Assembly: GCA_023375675.1 (NCBI GenBank)
Contig: JALQBC010000010.1
Location: 124,001 to 188,000, forward strand
Reading direction: 5' to 3'
Length of the DNA stretch: 64,000 nucleotides
Source: Cytospora piceicola
Lineage: Eukaryota; Ascomycota; Sordariomycetes; Diaporthales; Cytosporaceae
Shown here: positions 35,072-47,476 of the stretch, one piece after another
Numbering within the stretch: the stretch's first letter is position 1
Layout of the letters: each line of letters opens with the position of its first letter
The notes under the pieces: model-generated
Databases searched by the model: none
What the model was told of the DNA's origin: nothing
The model's input: the letters and a program-made list of their open reading frames with translations, nothing else
Program-made: the position numbers and the translations under genes

Positions 35072-36463
35072 TCACCGGCGTCCAGAAAACACATTCTTGC
35101 TCGACAGCTTCGTCCCCCTCATCTGCTTCGAGAGCTCACTATCCTTATCCTTGCCTGCCAAGCCCTTGGTCGCCCTGACAGGTTGAACTCGGCCGGAGGC
35201 AATGTCGGTCTTCGAGAACAAGTTGGACAGCTCGTGTGTAGTCGTCCTGTTACCCGGATCACGCTTACTGGCCAGTACAATCTTCTTATGCCCACGCCCC
35301 TCCTTTCGACCCTCCTCGAGCAATGCCGCCAGCCTCCTCTCTTGATCCATTCGCTCCTTGCGCGCATCGCCGAACGACGTGATAGGTACAGGTGCAAATC
35401 GGGCTGCAACCTCAGCCAGCTGTGGGTGCTCCGTCGTCATGTTAGTGCTGGCAGTGCCATCGAAAAGGTCACGGTTATCAAAGTGAACGTTGCTGCTGCC
35501 CCTGACAGCCTGGGCCCCGCCAAGGCGACCACGGCCTAGGAACATGTTGGCAGTGGACGGGAGACGGACACCAGCGCCGATGAAGTCCTCCAGCTCGTTT
35601 TTGTTCTCGCGTTGGAACAATTTGTATAACCTCTCGATCGCCTGCGTCATTCTGTTGGTGGCTTCCTGGCCAGAGCCGTTCTTGTACATGACGAGCAGCC
35701 TGAGGAAGAATTCGCGACAAATTGGGCCCCCGAGATGTCGAAGCCATCCACCTGTCCTGCTCACGCGATCCCAATATTCGATGCGGGAAAAGGTTCGGAT
35801 GTGCCATAAGAACTCACACGCCTCGACAGCCTCTGCAATCAATATCCGCGTTCGCTGAGGCGTAAGATCGCAATCAGGAGGAAGAACGGCGACCATTTCC
35901 TCTCGAATCTTGGCGTCGTGCTCGCTGGTGATCACCTTGTTGGAAGGAATATTGAGAATGCCCTTGGTATCGATATCAGCGAGAAGTTCTCCAATGGTCT
36001 TGAGCATAGGTCCAGCCCGGTAAGTGGTATGATAGAGCTCGGCCCCAGCGCTCTCGTCTTGGCCCACACCATCCTCGCTATCCTCCTCGTCTTGGCCCAA
36101 CTCCTCCTCACCCTCCTCCTCGCCCTCCTCCTCTTCTCCCTCCACAATTCTGTTCCCGGATGGTATGTTCTCGTCCTTCGCAGTCGTGACCTCAGACTCC
36201 TTGGCGGGATCTTGCTCGGCGTACTCCAGCTCAGGGTTGGCCCATTGCAGCTGCACCACTGGCCCAGGGTCACGCTGCCGCATGCCCTGCCCCTGCTCCC
36301 GCCTAATCTTCTTTTCGCGTTCCTTCTCAAATGCGCTCTTCTTGTCCCGGATACGCGCAGAAGAGCGTGTGTTTGGGCCAGCGAGCATCTTTGGGGCCGC
36401 AGTAGGCTTGGGGCCAACGGCCGAACTGAGCGGGGCAGTTCTAGGGGGGGTGGTTGGAACCAT
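35072..36463 (-). CDS. Conserved-looking acidic/basic protein of unknown function
   Basis: A single exon of 463 codons from ATG 36463. The N terminus is Pro/Ala/Thr-rich, followed by a charged helix (SAFEKEREKKIRREQGQG) and a long Glu/Asp/Gly-rich acidic stretch (about residues 105-135). The middle third looks like a folded helical domain (ILIAEAVEACEFLWHIRTF, then CREFFLRLLVMYKN). The C-terminal part is charged and low-complexity. No family is recognised. The composition suggests a nuclear or chromatin-associated protein. Frame integrity over 1.4 kb with non-random helical segments supports a real gene. Confidence 0.68.
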   Translation of the reverse strand: MVPTTPPRTAPLSSAVGPKPTAAPKMLAGPNTRSSARIRDKKSAFEKEREKKIRREQGQGMRQRDPGPVVQLQWANPELEYAEQDPAKESEVTTAKDENIPSGNRIVEGEEEEGEEEGEEELGQDEEDSEDGVGQDESAGAELYHTTYRAGPMLKTIGELLADIDTKGILNIPSNKVITSEHDAKIREEMVAVLPPDCDLTPQRTRILIAEAVEACEFLWHIRTFSRIEYWDRVSRTGGWLRHLGGPICREFFLRLLVMYKNGSGQEATNRMTQAIERLYKLFQRENKNELEDFIGAGVRLPSTANMFLGRGRLGGAQAVRGSSNVHFDNRDLFDGTASTNMTTEHPQLAEVAARFAPVPITSFGDARKERMDQERRLAALLEEGRKEGRGHKKIVLASKRDPGNRTTTHELSNLFSKTDIASGRVQPVRATKGLAGKDKDSELSKQMRGTKLSSKNVFSGRR

Positions 36464-37670
36464 GGTGACTGATGATCAAGGGTGAAATTGAAGGAGCAAG
36501 CAAAATGGACGGGTATATAAAGTGAAGTGGTCTCAACGCTATATTGCGAAAGATACCAGCTTTCAGTGGATTGTCAACCTGGCCAAGGATATGGAGGCCT
36601 CGGCTGGGCATATGCAGTAGACGGAGATCCGCTTGGGATACTCGACGCCCGAACGACGATTGAGAAGGATCTGGCGAGATGACTATTTCAAGCTAATGGA
36701 GGAACTCAAGACTGCCCCGGGTGACGAAAGATCAGAGCAGGTCAACACGAGGGTCCAGAAGTGCCCAGGTGGGATCAACGATATTCGCTTTGGAAAGACA
36801 AGGTAGACCCAGATGACCCTGCAGCTGAACGACGGCCGTCAAGAAGGGGATGGGATGACGAGGGCGGATAAAATGAGGATCAGCTTGACAACAGTCTGTT
36901 GTAGTGATGGCCTCTGCGTCTGTGATGAGAAGTTGACGGTGAATGAGAACGAGGACGACGTGTCGTGGTTACTTTGAACAGATAATTGGATTGAAATCGA
37001 AGAGATAGAAATCTCATCGGTCATCGAAGGAGAATGAGAAAGGAATGATGGTAGTTCTATAGTTGTTGCAGCTTATTTTGGCGAACAAGGTGTGTGTCGA
37101 GGGGGAGAAGTCGTGTTGATGTGTTGATTTGTGCATGGCCCTGCGTCATTGGAACAATTTGAGCGAATTTGAGACGATCACTGGGTGAGTTGTAAACTGA
37201 AGAACCTGGAGCAGAGCAATTTGGAACAGATGAATGAGTAATGGAGAACTTCGGTTGATGAGGACGTGTGGTTGTGATCACGAATGGTGGTGGAGAAGTA
37301 CGATGTTGTCGGGTCAAATGTTGGTAAGTCAAATGTTGGTAAATGGTTATCAAGGTGGGAAGTCACGTTTGAGTGCTCGTCGTCAGCAAAGTCACGCGTA
37401 CTTGTACTTGTACTTGCACTTGTACTTGCACTTGTATAGCGTACCCGCATGTATCGGCACACTAAAAGTTGCGGGTGTGCTCCATGCCAAGGACGCTGAC
37501 AGGGCTCCTGTAACGCTAGCAGGGACTTAAAGCTGTATAAGTTTAGTGCATATAGCGTGTGTTTACTTCTCCCGAGGAATCTTATTACTGTGTACACACA
37601 CACGGCGAAAACTTAGATGGCACACATCTCCACTCACTGCACATGTGACCTGTCCGTATCTATTCACAAC
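36464..37670. other. Intergenic with hexamer repeat
   Basis: No complete gene. At about 36545-36800 (+) a frame interrupted by a stop has protein-like composition and might be an old gene fragment. A (CTTGTA/CTTGCA)n hexamer array spans about 37398-37436. Confidence 0.35.
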
Positions 37671-37679
37671 CTATGGTCT

Positions 37680-39300
37680 ACCTAGGTAGTCTTCGCTATT
37701 ATCCCCCGAGATCTTTCTCTCCAGCTGTACTCTGGCCAGTCCAACGATGAGTGGACTAGCTGCAAGAGTCGCCCCTGTGAACATTGACAGTACCACCCTC
37801 AGGTAACTAACTGCCATTGGGCGATAAACTGCCCGGCAATTGGCGTCCCAATAAACACTTTGCGACGACGCCAGAGTCAGGGCCAGTGTTAAAATATGAA
37901 TCACCAAGTGGGAAGAAGCCAGGCTTGATACGCACGTTACCGAGATGGATCCGTTTGGGAGCCCAATGGCTGTGCCCTGCGTCTCCCGAGTCGCGATCTT
38001 CGCTGCTCAAACTCCCTGCAAGCTCAACACTGCCTAACAGGAATTGGGTCTGTACGCTCTGCGCTTCTTCAATACGTCAAGGGGCATGAGGAAACGGGAA
38101 AGGGAGGGGGGGTGACTCACCCCTAATATGAATCCATACACCACGAACCAGACAGCAAGGCCGGCCACATTCGTCGCGGCCGTCCATCAAAAGCCAACAA
38201 TGGCCGGTGCGCCCAGGGCTACTATCATGAAGTTGAAGTGTCCCCACCGATCGGCCAGTATCCCTGGAAGTACTCGACCGAAGAATTATCTCGCGTTCAA
38301 GATCGAGATGAGGTAGAAGGAGACGGACGACGACAGCCCCTCCGCGACGGCGTAAGCGGAGATGTAGAAGAAGGTAGCGAAGATTCCCAGACAGCCAATG
38401 GTCAACCCAACACAGAGGAACAAGAGGGCCGGTTTCTTCATAATCAAGAAATATACATTCTTCTTCGCCTCAGGGGACTTGTCGTGCACTCCTTATTCTT
38501 GATTCCTTTCACTATCGCCCGGTTCAATGTCACCCGTCGTTGACGCCGGCTCTACACGAGGTGCATCGACAGCCAACAGGCAGGCCGCACCAAGCAGTGG
38601 CAGCATGATCAATTCCATCACTCCAATAGTCCAGTTAAAGCCAAAGCTCGTGTGGTAGGTATGGGAATTGCTGCAGGATGATGGGCTGGATGAGTCCCCC
38701 AAGTGAGCATCCAGTCCCTGGTAAGTAACGGGATACCACAGCTACAGCAGGCCATGCCATGGATGACATTGATACTCGGCGGACGACCGCCTGCGCGAGG
38801 GAAATTGATAGTACTCGGTACAGAGGGCTGCCACAAAAACGGCCACCAATAGAACCGGGGCGCCTCCACACATGATCAGCTGTATGCACTACTAAGTACA
38901 TGTCAGCATGTTCCCTCTTCTCTCCTATGGTGAGCTTTCACCCATGGGCCCAATCCTATCCACCAGCACACCAGCTAACGGCGCTAGGTCATACAGTATG
39001 AACATGGAAACCGAACCAATCCTTGATATGTCTGATTCCGACTCGTCTTGCAGCAAGTTGGCTTCTTAGTTTACTTCAATTACGCCGAACAACACCAAAA
39101 AGCCAACGCCGGAGAAGAGGGATAGACACGCCCATGAGACTGGAAGAAACAGCAGCAGGCTGCAAGCCAAGTCAGTAACGGCGCTCCACCACCCAAATTT
39201 GCGCGAAGGGGCTGGTGTCAGACGTGGGCTGTGATTACCTTGTGCTGATCTAGGCTGGTTGCTATACCTTCTCAGCTCCGTTTGCGGGCGGGTGTCTCGT
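37680..39300 (-). pseudogene. Decayed MCT-like MFS transporter
   Basis: Reading right to left, the ordered segments of a monocarboxylate-permease-like MFS protein can be followed: helix 1 with SLFSGVGFLVLFGVI (about 39100), SDISRIGSVSMFILYDLAPLAGVLVDR (about 38980), GGLIQPIILQQF (about 38690), MKKPALLFLCVGLTIGCLGIF (about 38420), FFGRVLPGILADRWGHFNF (about 38250), VWFVVYGFILG (about 38130) and a C-terminal LARVQLERKI (about 37710). Three nonsense codons interrupt conserved positions: TAA 39066-39068, TAA 38286-38288 and TGA 38189-38191, with additional register changes. No intron can plausibly remove all three. The 5' end faces the Zn2Cys6 regulator, so this was probably a regulator-transporter pair before decay. 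Confidence 0.75.
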
Positions 39301-39626
39301 TTGGAACTTGAGATCAGTGAAGAAGTTTTCAACATACCGTGATGTGAAAACTCTGAACAACGGCATGAGATGATTTTCTGACAGACTCTCACCCGGCCAA
39401 CACGCTCTCAGTTCTTTGGTATGAAGGCAAGTCCTTCGGAGCGTCCAGGGACACAGACCTATCGGCTCACCCCGGGGTGTTCAGAGTGTCTGATCTGAAC
39501 GCTTACGAGGATTCTTACCCCGATTTCCAATCCAACGATCGCAGGGCTATTCCTCACACTCGCCCCTGTAGTTTGCGGTCTGCGGATCATCCCTGGAGGA
39601 CAACCAAACCATCACAACACCCGACC

Positions 39627-41998
39627 ATGAAGCGACGCATGTCAAACTCCGCAGCCGAGGCGGACCGACAAGCGCCCCGGCGGCGGCGGCAGCCCCAAAC
39701 CAGCTGCAACTTCTGCCGCTCCAAGAAGCTCAAGTGCGACCGCGCCCAGCCATGCTCCAACTGCACATCTCGTGGGATTCCATGCGAAGGACAATCGCTA
39801 CCTCCCCGGAGTCCAGATCTTGAGTGAGTCTGAACACAGGGTGGGGCAATCCCAGATAGACGAGTAGTGGAACTGACAATTCTCGCGGTATAGGACAAGC
39901 GTTTCCAGCCCGGACGTGCTGGAGAGACTCCGTCGGCTCGAGGAAGCTGTCTTCGGCTCGGTATCAGGGGCAGCACGTGAGCATGACATTCCCTCTCAGC
40001 ACCGGAAGTCGATACCTGAGGAGGAGATATTTGGTCCGCTGCCCAGCAGGACCCAACGTGAGCGTTCAGCAGAATTTGACTACCACCACGGCACTGAGAG
40101 TCTGGTAAGCAGCAGCTGCCACTTTGCTTTGGCAATAACGGTACCACGTCGAGTGCTTCCTGTGTGGTCTTTTTCTCACTTTTTGCTCGGTCCAGGTGCT
40201 TGACGACTGCGATACACTTACATTTCGTGTCGCTAGCAGTGATGAGTACTTGTATCCGGTACAGCTACCTTTCCGGTGCATAAGTCTCCCAAGCCAAGAG
40301 GATGCCTTGGCTTTACTCGAGGACTTCCTCGCGCACACGCGCTCCTACAACGTAAGCAACGTGCACAGCCCGACGGTACGCACCATGATCCACGACCTCT
40401 ACGCGCAGCTCCGTCAAGGCCAGGAGATCGATCTCGGCTCAGCGGCACTTATCTTCAGCTTCTGCGCCAACAGCGCCTTCTTCTGGGACAAGGACCTCCC
40501 GTCCACTTTCAACTTCCTGGCCGAAGACAAAGCTGCGGCGCAGTCACACGCGTGGCGAGGGGCCGCGTTCGATCTTCTGGATCAGTGTCAGCGAACTGCT
40601 CTGAAGTCATTGGATGCCATACATGCTCGGCTGGTTCTTGCGGACCTAATCTATAACATAGAGGGAACCTCATCGCGGTTCCGTTACATTCACAGTGGGG
40701 CGCGAGCGGCTGCCTACGAGTTAGGCCTACACGTGGTGGACTTGCCGGGCAATGAGTCCGGTGACAGTGAGCCCCTGCGGGAAACGAAGAGACGGGCATG
40801 GTGGTACCTTGCCACTACTGACTGGTAATGTCTTGTGTACCTTGTCCCCCCAATCATCGCCCTTGTCCTGACTATCGCCCTCACCAGGATTCTGTGCGCC
40901 TCGGGTGGCCCAGCAAACAAAACGTACACAGTCAACCCAAAACACATGCGGGTTAACCTCCCTACATACACGCCAGGGTCCGACCATCTGATCCCCTTGT
41001 ATGGAGCATGGTCAGAAGTGGTTGTGCTGCACTTGAAACTGCGCATTCGCGTTGGCGAGGTTTGCCGTGAGATCGCCGACTCGCTACCCCTCGGTTCTGG
41101 CGGCATCGAAACGTTGCCCTACTCACGGGTTGCGGCTTTGGACAGCCTGTACGAGCAAATCTTGGTCGATATACCCTCTGTATTCTCCAAAGTCGACGAA
41201 CCCTCCCCGGATGATGAAGTGGCAGTGCGTGTAGCCGTTCAGGGGTCCCTCGGCAAGCTATCCCTATATGCACGGCGTGCCAGGCTGCTTAGGCCTCTTC
41301 TACAGGCCAGAAACCTGCCCCATCAGTTTGATACCCTGCGGAAAACATGCCTGGACTCGACAGAAGTGGTGATGGATATCGCCTCGAAGGTCCTCAGCGA
41401 GGCAATCAACTCGCCTGCCTCGACGGGCTCGCGCGTCGCCAAAGATGCCCGAAGCAGCCCTTACCGTGGTGGCCTAGTTATCAATCACCTCTTCATGGCT
41501 TGCGCGGTGCTGGCTACCGACCCAGCGCTCAGGGGCGGCGGGTCCGAGGGTCGCCCGGACGCAGACGCAGGGACGGAGCGTAGACGCGCTGCATTAGCGA
41601 ATGCGTGCCGATTACTCGAGAAGACTGGCGAGAAGAGCGCCATGGCTGCCAGTATGGTCCGGCGTCTGGTCACTGTATTGAGGAAGCACCACGTCCACGT
41701 GGTCGAGGCTGGAATCCATGGACCACTTGGTTCGGGAACGCCTTCTGTGCCCTACCAGGAGCCGGCGCATGATCCACAGATTCAAGGCCCTACGGAGCAA
41801 GAGGTGACGATGACGGAGCCATCATCCTTCGTTGCGAGCCAGCAACAACCTGTTCCTCCGGATTGGGGATCCGCAATGGTGGATCCTAACGGGCTGGGTG
41901 GAATCTGGAATGACTTCCTCGGGATGAACCCTACGGATGACGGATGGCAACAGCTGTTTGCTGATTTGGACTCGTCTGCAGGGGGAGGTATGTACTAG
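39627..41998 (+). CDS. Zn(II)2Cys6 transcription factor
   Basis: The N-terminal binuclear zinc cluster CNFCRSKKLKCDRAQPCSNC, followed by TSRGIPC, has all six Cys in Gal4-type spacing (about residues 27-53). An Arg/Gln-rich basic stretch precedes it. After an intron at about 39825-39896 comes a coiled-coil-like PDVLERLRRLEEAVFGSV. The middle homology region (fungal_trans, PF04082-like) is carried by exons from about 40196 to 40826 (YNVSNVHSPTVRTMIHDLYAQ, RETKRRAWWYLATTDW) and continues from about 40887 with ILCASGGPANKTYTVNPKHMRVNLP. The C terminus is acidic and aromatic (WNDFLGMNPTDDGWQQLFADLD), a likely activation region. ATG 39627 is chosen because upstream codons lack family character. The probable original target is the adjacent decayed transporter locus (inference). 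Confidence 0.88.
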
Positions 41999-42544
41999 TA
42001 GACTCGCAATTACTAATCTTTGGATTGTGAGAGGCTTTGGTGCGGGACTGCCATTATACACTGCGATATACCCCAGTTCAGCCGAGGTGGTTATACTCTC
42101 AGTTGGCAGATGTAGTGGCGCGGTTTCAATCTCTCCACTTGGCCGGAAACATTTTCATTGGAGCCTATTTCCGTTTTGTTTTCTCTTTGACCTTGAAAGC
42201 GCCACAACTGGATGCGACCATTCGCGGAAAGGGGGCCTGGGCTGAGGTGAGCCCCAACCGTTCTTTGTCCCCGAGCTTCACCGATCTGAGTTGTTACTAA
42301 TGTAATATCCTTCCTGGAGAATCTACAACTGGTCTTTGGGATCTCAAACCTTTAATACCCCAGTCCAGCTCAGTTTTATACAACATTGTTTATCCGTCGT
42401 CTCAGCAAAAATATCAAAACAATTCGAAGCACCACAAGCTGAGATTCAAAGTTCCTAAGTGGAGCATTGAGGCACATCCGTGAAGCACTCTTCAAAATTT
42501 AACGAGTCCTGTCTCACCTCGGTCTCCCATTACGCTCAGGCAAG
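41999..42544. other. Intergenic, no gene seen
   Basis: Region 3' of the regulator. Short frames only. Confidence 0.4.
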
Positions 42545-42766
42545 ATGTGTTTCACTCTCTATTACTACCTCCGCTGCAAGCACTGTACCACAGGCTACGC
42601 AGAGGAACAAACATTGCCTTGTAGTAAAGGCTTCTTGACGGAAAATATTTGCCTTGAGTTAAAGCAAATCAGGGGCAGGGACTTGACTTGCTGCCGGTCA
42701 TGCAGGTCTGGCAGCGGGCGAAACTGTTGGTGTAAAGTCAAGTCTGGGATCAGGACACAAAAATGA
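42545..42766 (+). CDS. Small Cys-rich ORF, possible zinc-binding protein
   Basis: 73 codons starting MCFTLYYYLRCKHCTTG. Pairs of Cys (CKHC, CC, CRSC, CWC) suggest a small zinc-binding fold. The MCFT...C..C start resembles a class of short fungal hypothetical proteins. The initiation context CAAGATG is favourable. No signal peptide. No family is securely recognised, and a single short frame can arise by chance. Confidence 0.4.
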   Translation: MCFTLYYYLRCKHCTTGYAEEQTLPCSKGFLTENICLELKQIRGRDLTCCRSCRSGSGRNCWCKVKSGIRTQK

Positions 42767-44162
42767 ACCGGGCAACAACACTACGATACTACATGAGACG
42801 CAATACTGCAAGCCTAACGATGTTATCAACTCGACATCCAAGAGCCGAGCAATGATCGTGACTCAGAGTACGGTCTAACATCCATCCCAGAGCTAGTACA
42901 TACTCAGTACTGAGGACTCTCGAGGCCAGAACACCTGACGTTGAGCCTATTGGCTTCGAGATCATGATGGCAATCACCGCAAGAACCTATGGAGCGACCG
43001 CTTCGAGTGTAACGCTCTATTTATCCGCCGTTTTGGCGTTCATGTCACTCCCCTTTTTTCTTGCCGAGAAACCTCCCTTCTCCAGATACTACCCAGGGCC
43101 CTTCCGAGAACACTTCTAGAGATGCCGACCCTCTTCATCTCGAGAGCACACCTCAAGACGACTTTTGAGGAATGGGGGCTCACGGAACCTAAGTTGGCGA
43201 TTCCTATCGTTCCCACCCCAGGATGATGCTAAGGGTTGTGTCCCTGTATCAGGGTCCATCAGACTCATGGGATTCTGCCAAGGAAGTTCTGGAGGCAACT
43301 GGTGTGGGATCCAGGAATTATATGCATAGCAGAAACAAACGAACCGAACGAAGTCAGAAGAATGTGGACAGACTACACGTACACAACGCGACTCTGATTG
43401 GATATGCCAGGGGTCTATGTTCCTGGCTTACAGATGCTGGTAGATATTATCATTTCCAGGATTCACGAAATAATATGCCCTTTCCCTCAACCAACATGTG
43501 TCGACTGCTGTGGTGGCGGAAGGAGCCACCAGTTTGTTTACGTGTCTATGAGAAAACCTCCAGTACGGTCACAACACTGAACAGGACTCTAGGGCTTTAC
43601 TCCACTTCATCAATAATACAACACATTGGGCAAATTGGGCTGGTCCCACGGTCTACATCTTCCATATTTTCACTGCCCACAATATAACTAGAGACTGTTG
43701 AATTTTCTCTCGTGTTCACACCTTCGCTACGAAGTCCTGAAGGCGACTATGGTTGTCATCGACGAGTCAACGCCCGCAGAACATGGTTCAAATCACCTCC
43801 CAATTCGGGAATAGCTACTCAACTCGTATCTCCGGAACGGACTACCCGGCGATCCACAATTTCTTGATCTCCACGACGATGTGGTTTACCGTTTTGCGGT
43901 GTGCCGGGTTTTAAATGCCGGGAATTCGGCCCCTTCCCTTCGAGATTTTTTTCCTCCTTCGGGGGTCGAAGCTCGGCAGCATTTTCCTTGAGCAGAACCA
44001 AAGCCAGTCACTCTCTGCCCTTTGAGTTGCAAGCCACATTATAAACCCCAAAAGTCTCCAATTTCCGGCCTTGCTGTCGACCAGCCCCGGAAGGCTTGAC
44101 AGTGCCGTCGCCGGAGCCGTTCCGACCCGCCGGAGCCGTTCCGGAGGGGATTACAACAGATC
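42767..44162. other. Intergenic, promoter of DHA2 transporter at right end
   Basis: No supported gene. The imperfect tandem CCGGAGCCGTTCC at about 44110-44145 directly precedes the transporter start. Confidence 0.4.
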
Positions 44163-46034
44163 ATGGCCAAGCCGGAGCCCACCATCCACGACCAGACCAA
44201 CATCCTTCCCACGGGCCGGTTGATCATTGTCTTCAGCGCCCTCGCCTCGGCCTTGCTCATCACCTTTATCGACCAGCAGTCTATCGGCGTTATTCTACCT
44301 ACTATTGGCAAGGACCTTGACGCTTCGTCCACGATAACATGGGCCGGCACATCATCCCTGATCGCCAACACGGCCTTCCAGGTGCTCTACGGCCGGCTGT
44401 CCGACATTTTTGGCCGCAAGGTCATCATCATAACATGTCTAGGGCTGTTGGGACTCGGGGACCTACTCTGCTCATTCGCCAAGACGGGTCCGCAATTCTT
44501 TGCGTTCAGGGGTATCAGCGGTGTCGCCTCCGGGGGTATCATGGCCTTGACCATGATGGTTGTGTCCGATGTGACGACGCTTAAGGACAGGGGCAAGTTC
44601 ATGGGGATTCTCGGGTCGTGTATTGGTATGGGCAACGCCGTCGGACCGTTCATATCTTCAGGTTTCACCGAGAGGGTCACCTGGAGGGCCCTGTTCTGGC
44701 TCTTGTGTCCCCTGGCTGTCTGCTCGGGTCTGGTCCTCTACGTGCTGCTACCGTCTCAGACGATTCCACCTGAGCCTTTGAAGGTGAAACTTGGGAAAAT
44801 CGACTACATGGGAGTCTTCTTCAGCTCGGCTGGCACCATCTTGTTGTTGATTCCGATCTCAGGCATTGGAACTCAGTTTCCGGCCTCGAGCCCGATGGTT
44901 ATTTCCATGTTAACAATAGGGGGTTCTTTCATCGTCATGTTCGGGATTACCGAATGGAAGCTAGCTAAACTCCCCATGTTTCCCGGTAAGCAGCCCATCC
45001 GTGCAGATTTTCTGCTTCACGACTGGCCTTGACTTTACTAATCGCTCATAACGCATGCAGTCCGGATCTTCAAGAAGCCAGCTCTGGCTGCTATGATGAC
45101 ACAGAACTTCCTCATCGGCCTTGCATACTATAGTCTTCTGTACTATCTACCAATATTCTACCAAGCTGCACGGCAGATGTCCGTGATACACTCTGCTCTT
45201 CTGATTCTCCCACTTGTCCTGTCGCAGTCCCTTGCATCCATTGCAAGCGGTCAGTACATGTCGAGGATGAACAGATATGGAGAGGTCATATGGGCCGGGT
45301 TTACTCTATGGGTTGCAGGAGCCGCTTCTGTGTGCAACTTTTCAAGAAAGACTCCTCTTGCCGGGATTATTGTGACCCTGATTGTTCAGGGGTTCGGTAT
45401 TGGATTCACCTTTCAGCCGAGTAAGTCCGATTTCTCCTTATTTTGTTTCTTATCGCTCGACAGGACTGGCAGCCAAGAAGACAATCATGCTGACAATAGT
45501 CTGCCTCCAGCTCTGGTAGCAGCTCAGGCCCACTCAGCCAAGAAGGATCGCGCCGTCGTCATCAGTTCTCGGAACTTTCTGCGCTCCCTCGGCGGTGCAG
45601 TAGGCTTGGCCGTTGCTTCTGCCCTCTTCTCCAACACTCTCGTTGACAAGTTGCCTTCGTCACCAACCATCCCCCAGGAAGTAGTGGATAGGATCAAGTC
45701 CTCTGTCTTCTCGGCTCCTGATCTCACAGGCTTGACAGGAGAGCAGGCGAACACGGTACTTGACACCTACGTCGAGGCGTCGAGATCCGTCTTCTACTTC
45801 TGGGTAGGCTCCATTGGTCTTGCATGGTTGCTGATGTGGGCCATCAAGGATAAAGGTCTCCAGAGAAAGGAGGAAAGGATTGAAGCTGAGCAGAAGGCAG
45901 AGACTCAGGAGCGAAGAGGGGATGAGGAATCCGGCTCGGCTACCGTCTCAGGGGATGAGGAGGGTCCAACAAGGGACGAGAAGACAGCCACTCAGGGTGT
46001 CATTGTAGGCCGAGGCGATGATGATAAACCGTGA
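44163..46034 (+). CDS. DHA2-family (14-TM) MFS drug:H+ antiporter
   Basis: Three exons: 44163 to about 44985, about 45061 to 45420, and about 45509 to 46034. Helix 1 contains LLITFIDQQSIGVILPTIGKDL, followed by WAGTSSLIANTAFQVLYGRLSDIFGRK (motif A GRLSDIFGRK) and RGISGVASGGIMAL. The antiporter motif C region is GSCIGMGNAVGPFIS. The last exon has SSRNFLRSLGGAVGLAVASALF, typical of DHA2. The hydrophilic C tail is Glu/Lys/Gly-rich. It probably exports toxic small molecules. No biosynthetic gene is adjacent. Confidence 0.9.
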
Positions 46035-46528
46035 AGTATCGACTCCGAGATTGCAAGCGATGTTGCATTCCATCCGGCTGCAGGTTCCCTTCCTACGTGT
46101 CAAGTGGTGGTAATTATGTCGCTGGTAGTGACGCACTTTTGCATCATCCTTCAATACTACTCCGCCAATATGGCACTGGGGTAGCCAAGTGTTGGTTACA
46201 TCCGGCGCGCTTTGGCGGATCGATTTATACAAAAGTTGCTAGTCAGGGGCCGGGTGGGAAGCAGACACTGGTTTCGCATAATTCAAAAATCCTAAGATAA
46301 TAACCTGTCCAGCCGCAGCAGCCTACACGGTTTGATGAGATATGAGTATCACTGTTAGCAAGTTAATAAAAGACGTACAAAGCAGACGTGCCCCGGAAAG
46401 ACTAATTACTCGATTAGCCACGGGTAGGACTTGAACGGTACTATACTCACAGTATTACGACTGCCTGTAACCTTCGATCGCTCTAAGCATATCCGCCTTA
46501 TCGATATAGCTCAGCACTATTCCGGTAG
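46035..46528. other. Intergenic, no gene seen
   Basis: Space between the DHA2 transporter and a small minus-strand frame. Composition becomes more AT-rich to the right. Confidence 0.4.
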
Positions 46529-47014
46529 TTAAGGAAAGCAACGGATAAATAACGGACTTCGTCTATATTCTTTATTTAATAAACGATAATCGATGTAATG
46601 TATGAGATATGACCTTATGGTATGGTTTATGTCGTGGGTGAAATCCTTGGCCTTTCCACCGATCCGCCTCTGCTTGTTCGGGAGTGTTGCCGGATCTATT
46701 GGTGCCTTTCCCGGCTTCTTCTTTGGTTTCTTGGGTAGCGATGGGTACCTGTTGTCTGTACCTGTACGACAGACATAGGCGTCGTAACGGGCGACGTCGA
46801 CTTCGACAAAGGAAGAAGCAGCGTTCCACATAAGATCAGTATAAGCCGACCGTCTGTAGTCGCCGGACTGGATGGGGTATTGGCTGTAGTACACCAAGAA
46901 CACCAGCTTCTTCACATCGCCAGAGGAGCCCTTGACGAGACAAAAGGCTGCCGGGCGTTTGTAAACATCGGGCATGTCGACATCATGGCCATTGACACTT
47001 GACCGGAACTGCAC
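46529..47014 (-). CDS. Hypothetical protein, possibly truncated
   Basis: About 161 codons, with coding-like character extending upstream to about 47050 (RSECGDRVQQ). The N-terminal half looks folded (VKKLVFLVYYSQYPIQSGDYRRSAYTDLMWNAAS). The C-terminal half is basic and low-complexity (KKPKKKPGKAP). No family is recognised. No convincing Met precedes the conserved-looking part, so this may be the last exon of a larger or broken gene next to the AT-rich block. Confidence 0.35.
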   Translation of the reverse strand: MQFRSSVNGHDVDMPDVYKRPAAFCLVKGSSGDVKKLVFLVYYSQYPIQSGDYRRSAYTDLMWNAASSFVEVDVARYDAYVCRTGTDNRYPSLPKKPKKKPGKAPIDPATLPNKQRRIGGKAKDFTHDINHTIRSYLIHYIDYRLLNKEYRRSPLFIRCFP

Positions 47015-47476
47015 CTGTTGGACACGGTCGCCACATTCGCTGCGGCCATGATCCTACTGGGTGTACTAAGAAGGCAAAGAAGCCACTCTAGCGGCAGTGT
47101 TTGAGATGAAGAATGCCCTTAGGGGGGCTGGTACAGGAAGACACCATATTGATGACACGAGCAGGAGTTTGAGTTCAGTGTGCATTCGTTCTTGAATATG
47201 TGGTGTCTTTTCGACTCATAGTATCGGCAGCTCGACTAGTGCGGCGTGCCTCGTTTAGAGCAACCGCACCTTACTCCCCATCCGTGTCACATAGCTAAAT
47301 TCAAAACCTAATCTACTAATTAAGACCTGGATTAGTAATATAATTCTCTTTTTTCCTTCTCTATCCTGTAATATAGAACTCTAAACCTTCTCCGTCTTAA
47401 GAGACGAGCTGTTATTCTAACTTTGTAAAGTTAATTTCCTTATAAGTAATGTTTTAACATCTACCTACATCAAATA
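47015..47476. other. Transition to AT-rich block
   Basis: No gene seen. From about 47280 the sequence is strongly AT-rich, with many TA steps. Confidence 0.4.

Noticed and set aside
35932..36472. Long frames on both strands across the acidic protein gene
   Set aside because: They are shadows of the Glu/Asp-rich region of the 35072-36463 minus-strand gene.
39627..41998. Zn2Cys6 gene as regulator of the RiPP-like cluster
   Set aside because: It lies about 20 kb from the cluster, separated by unrelated housekeeping genes, and pairs better with the adjacent decayed transporter.
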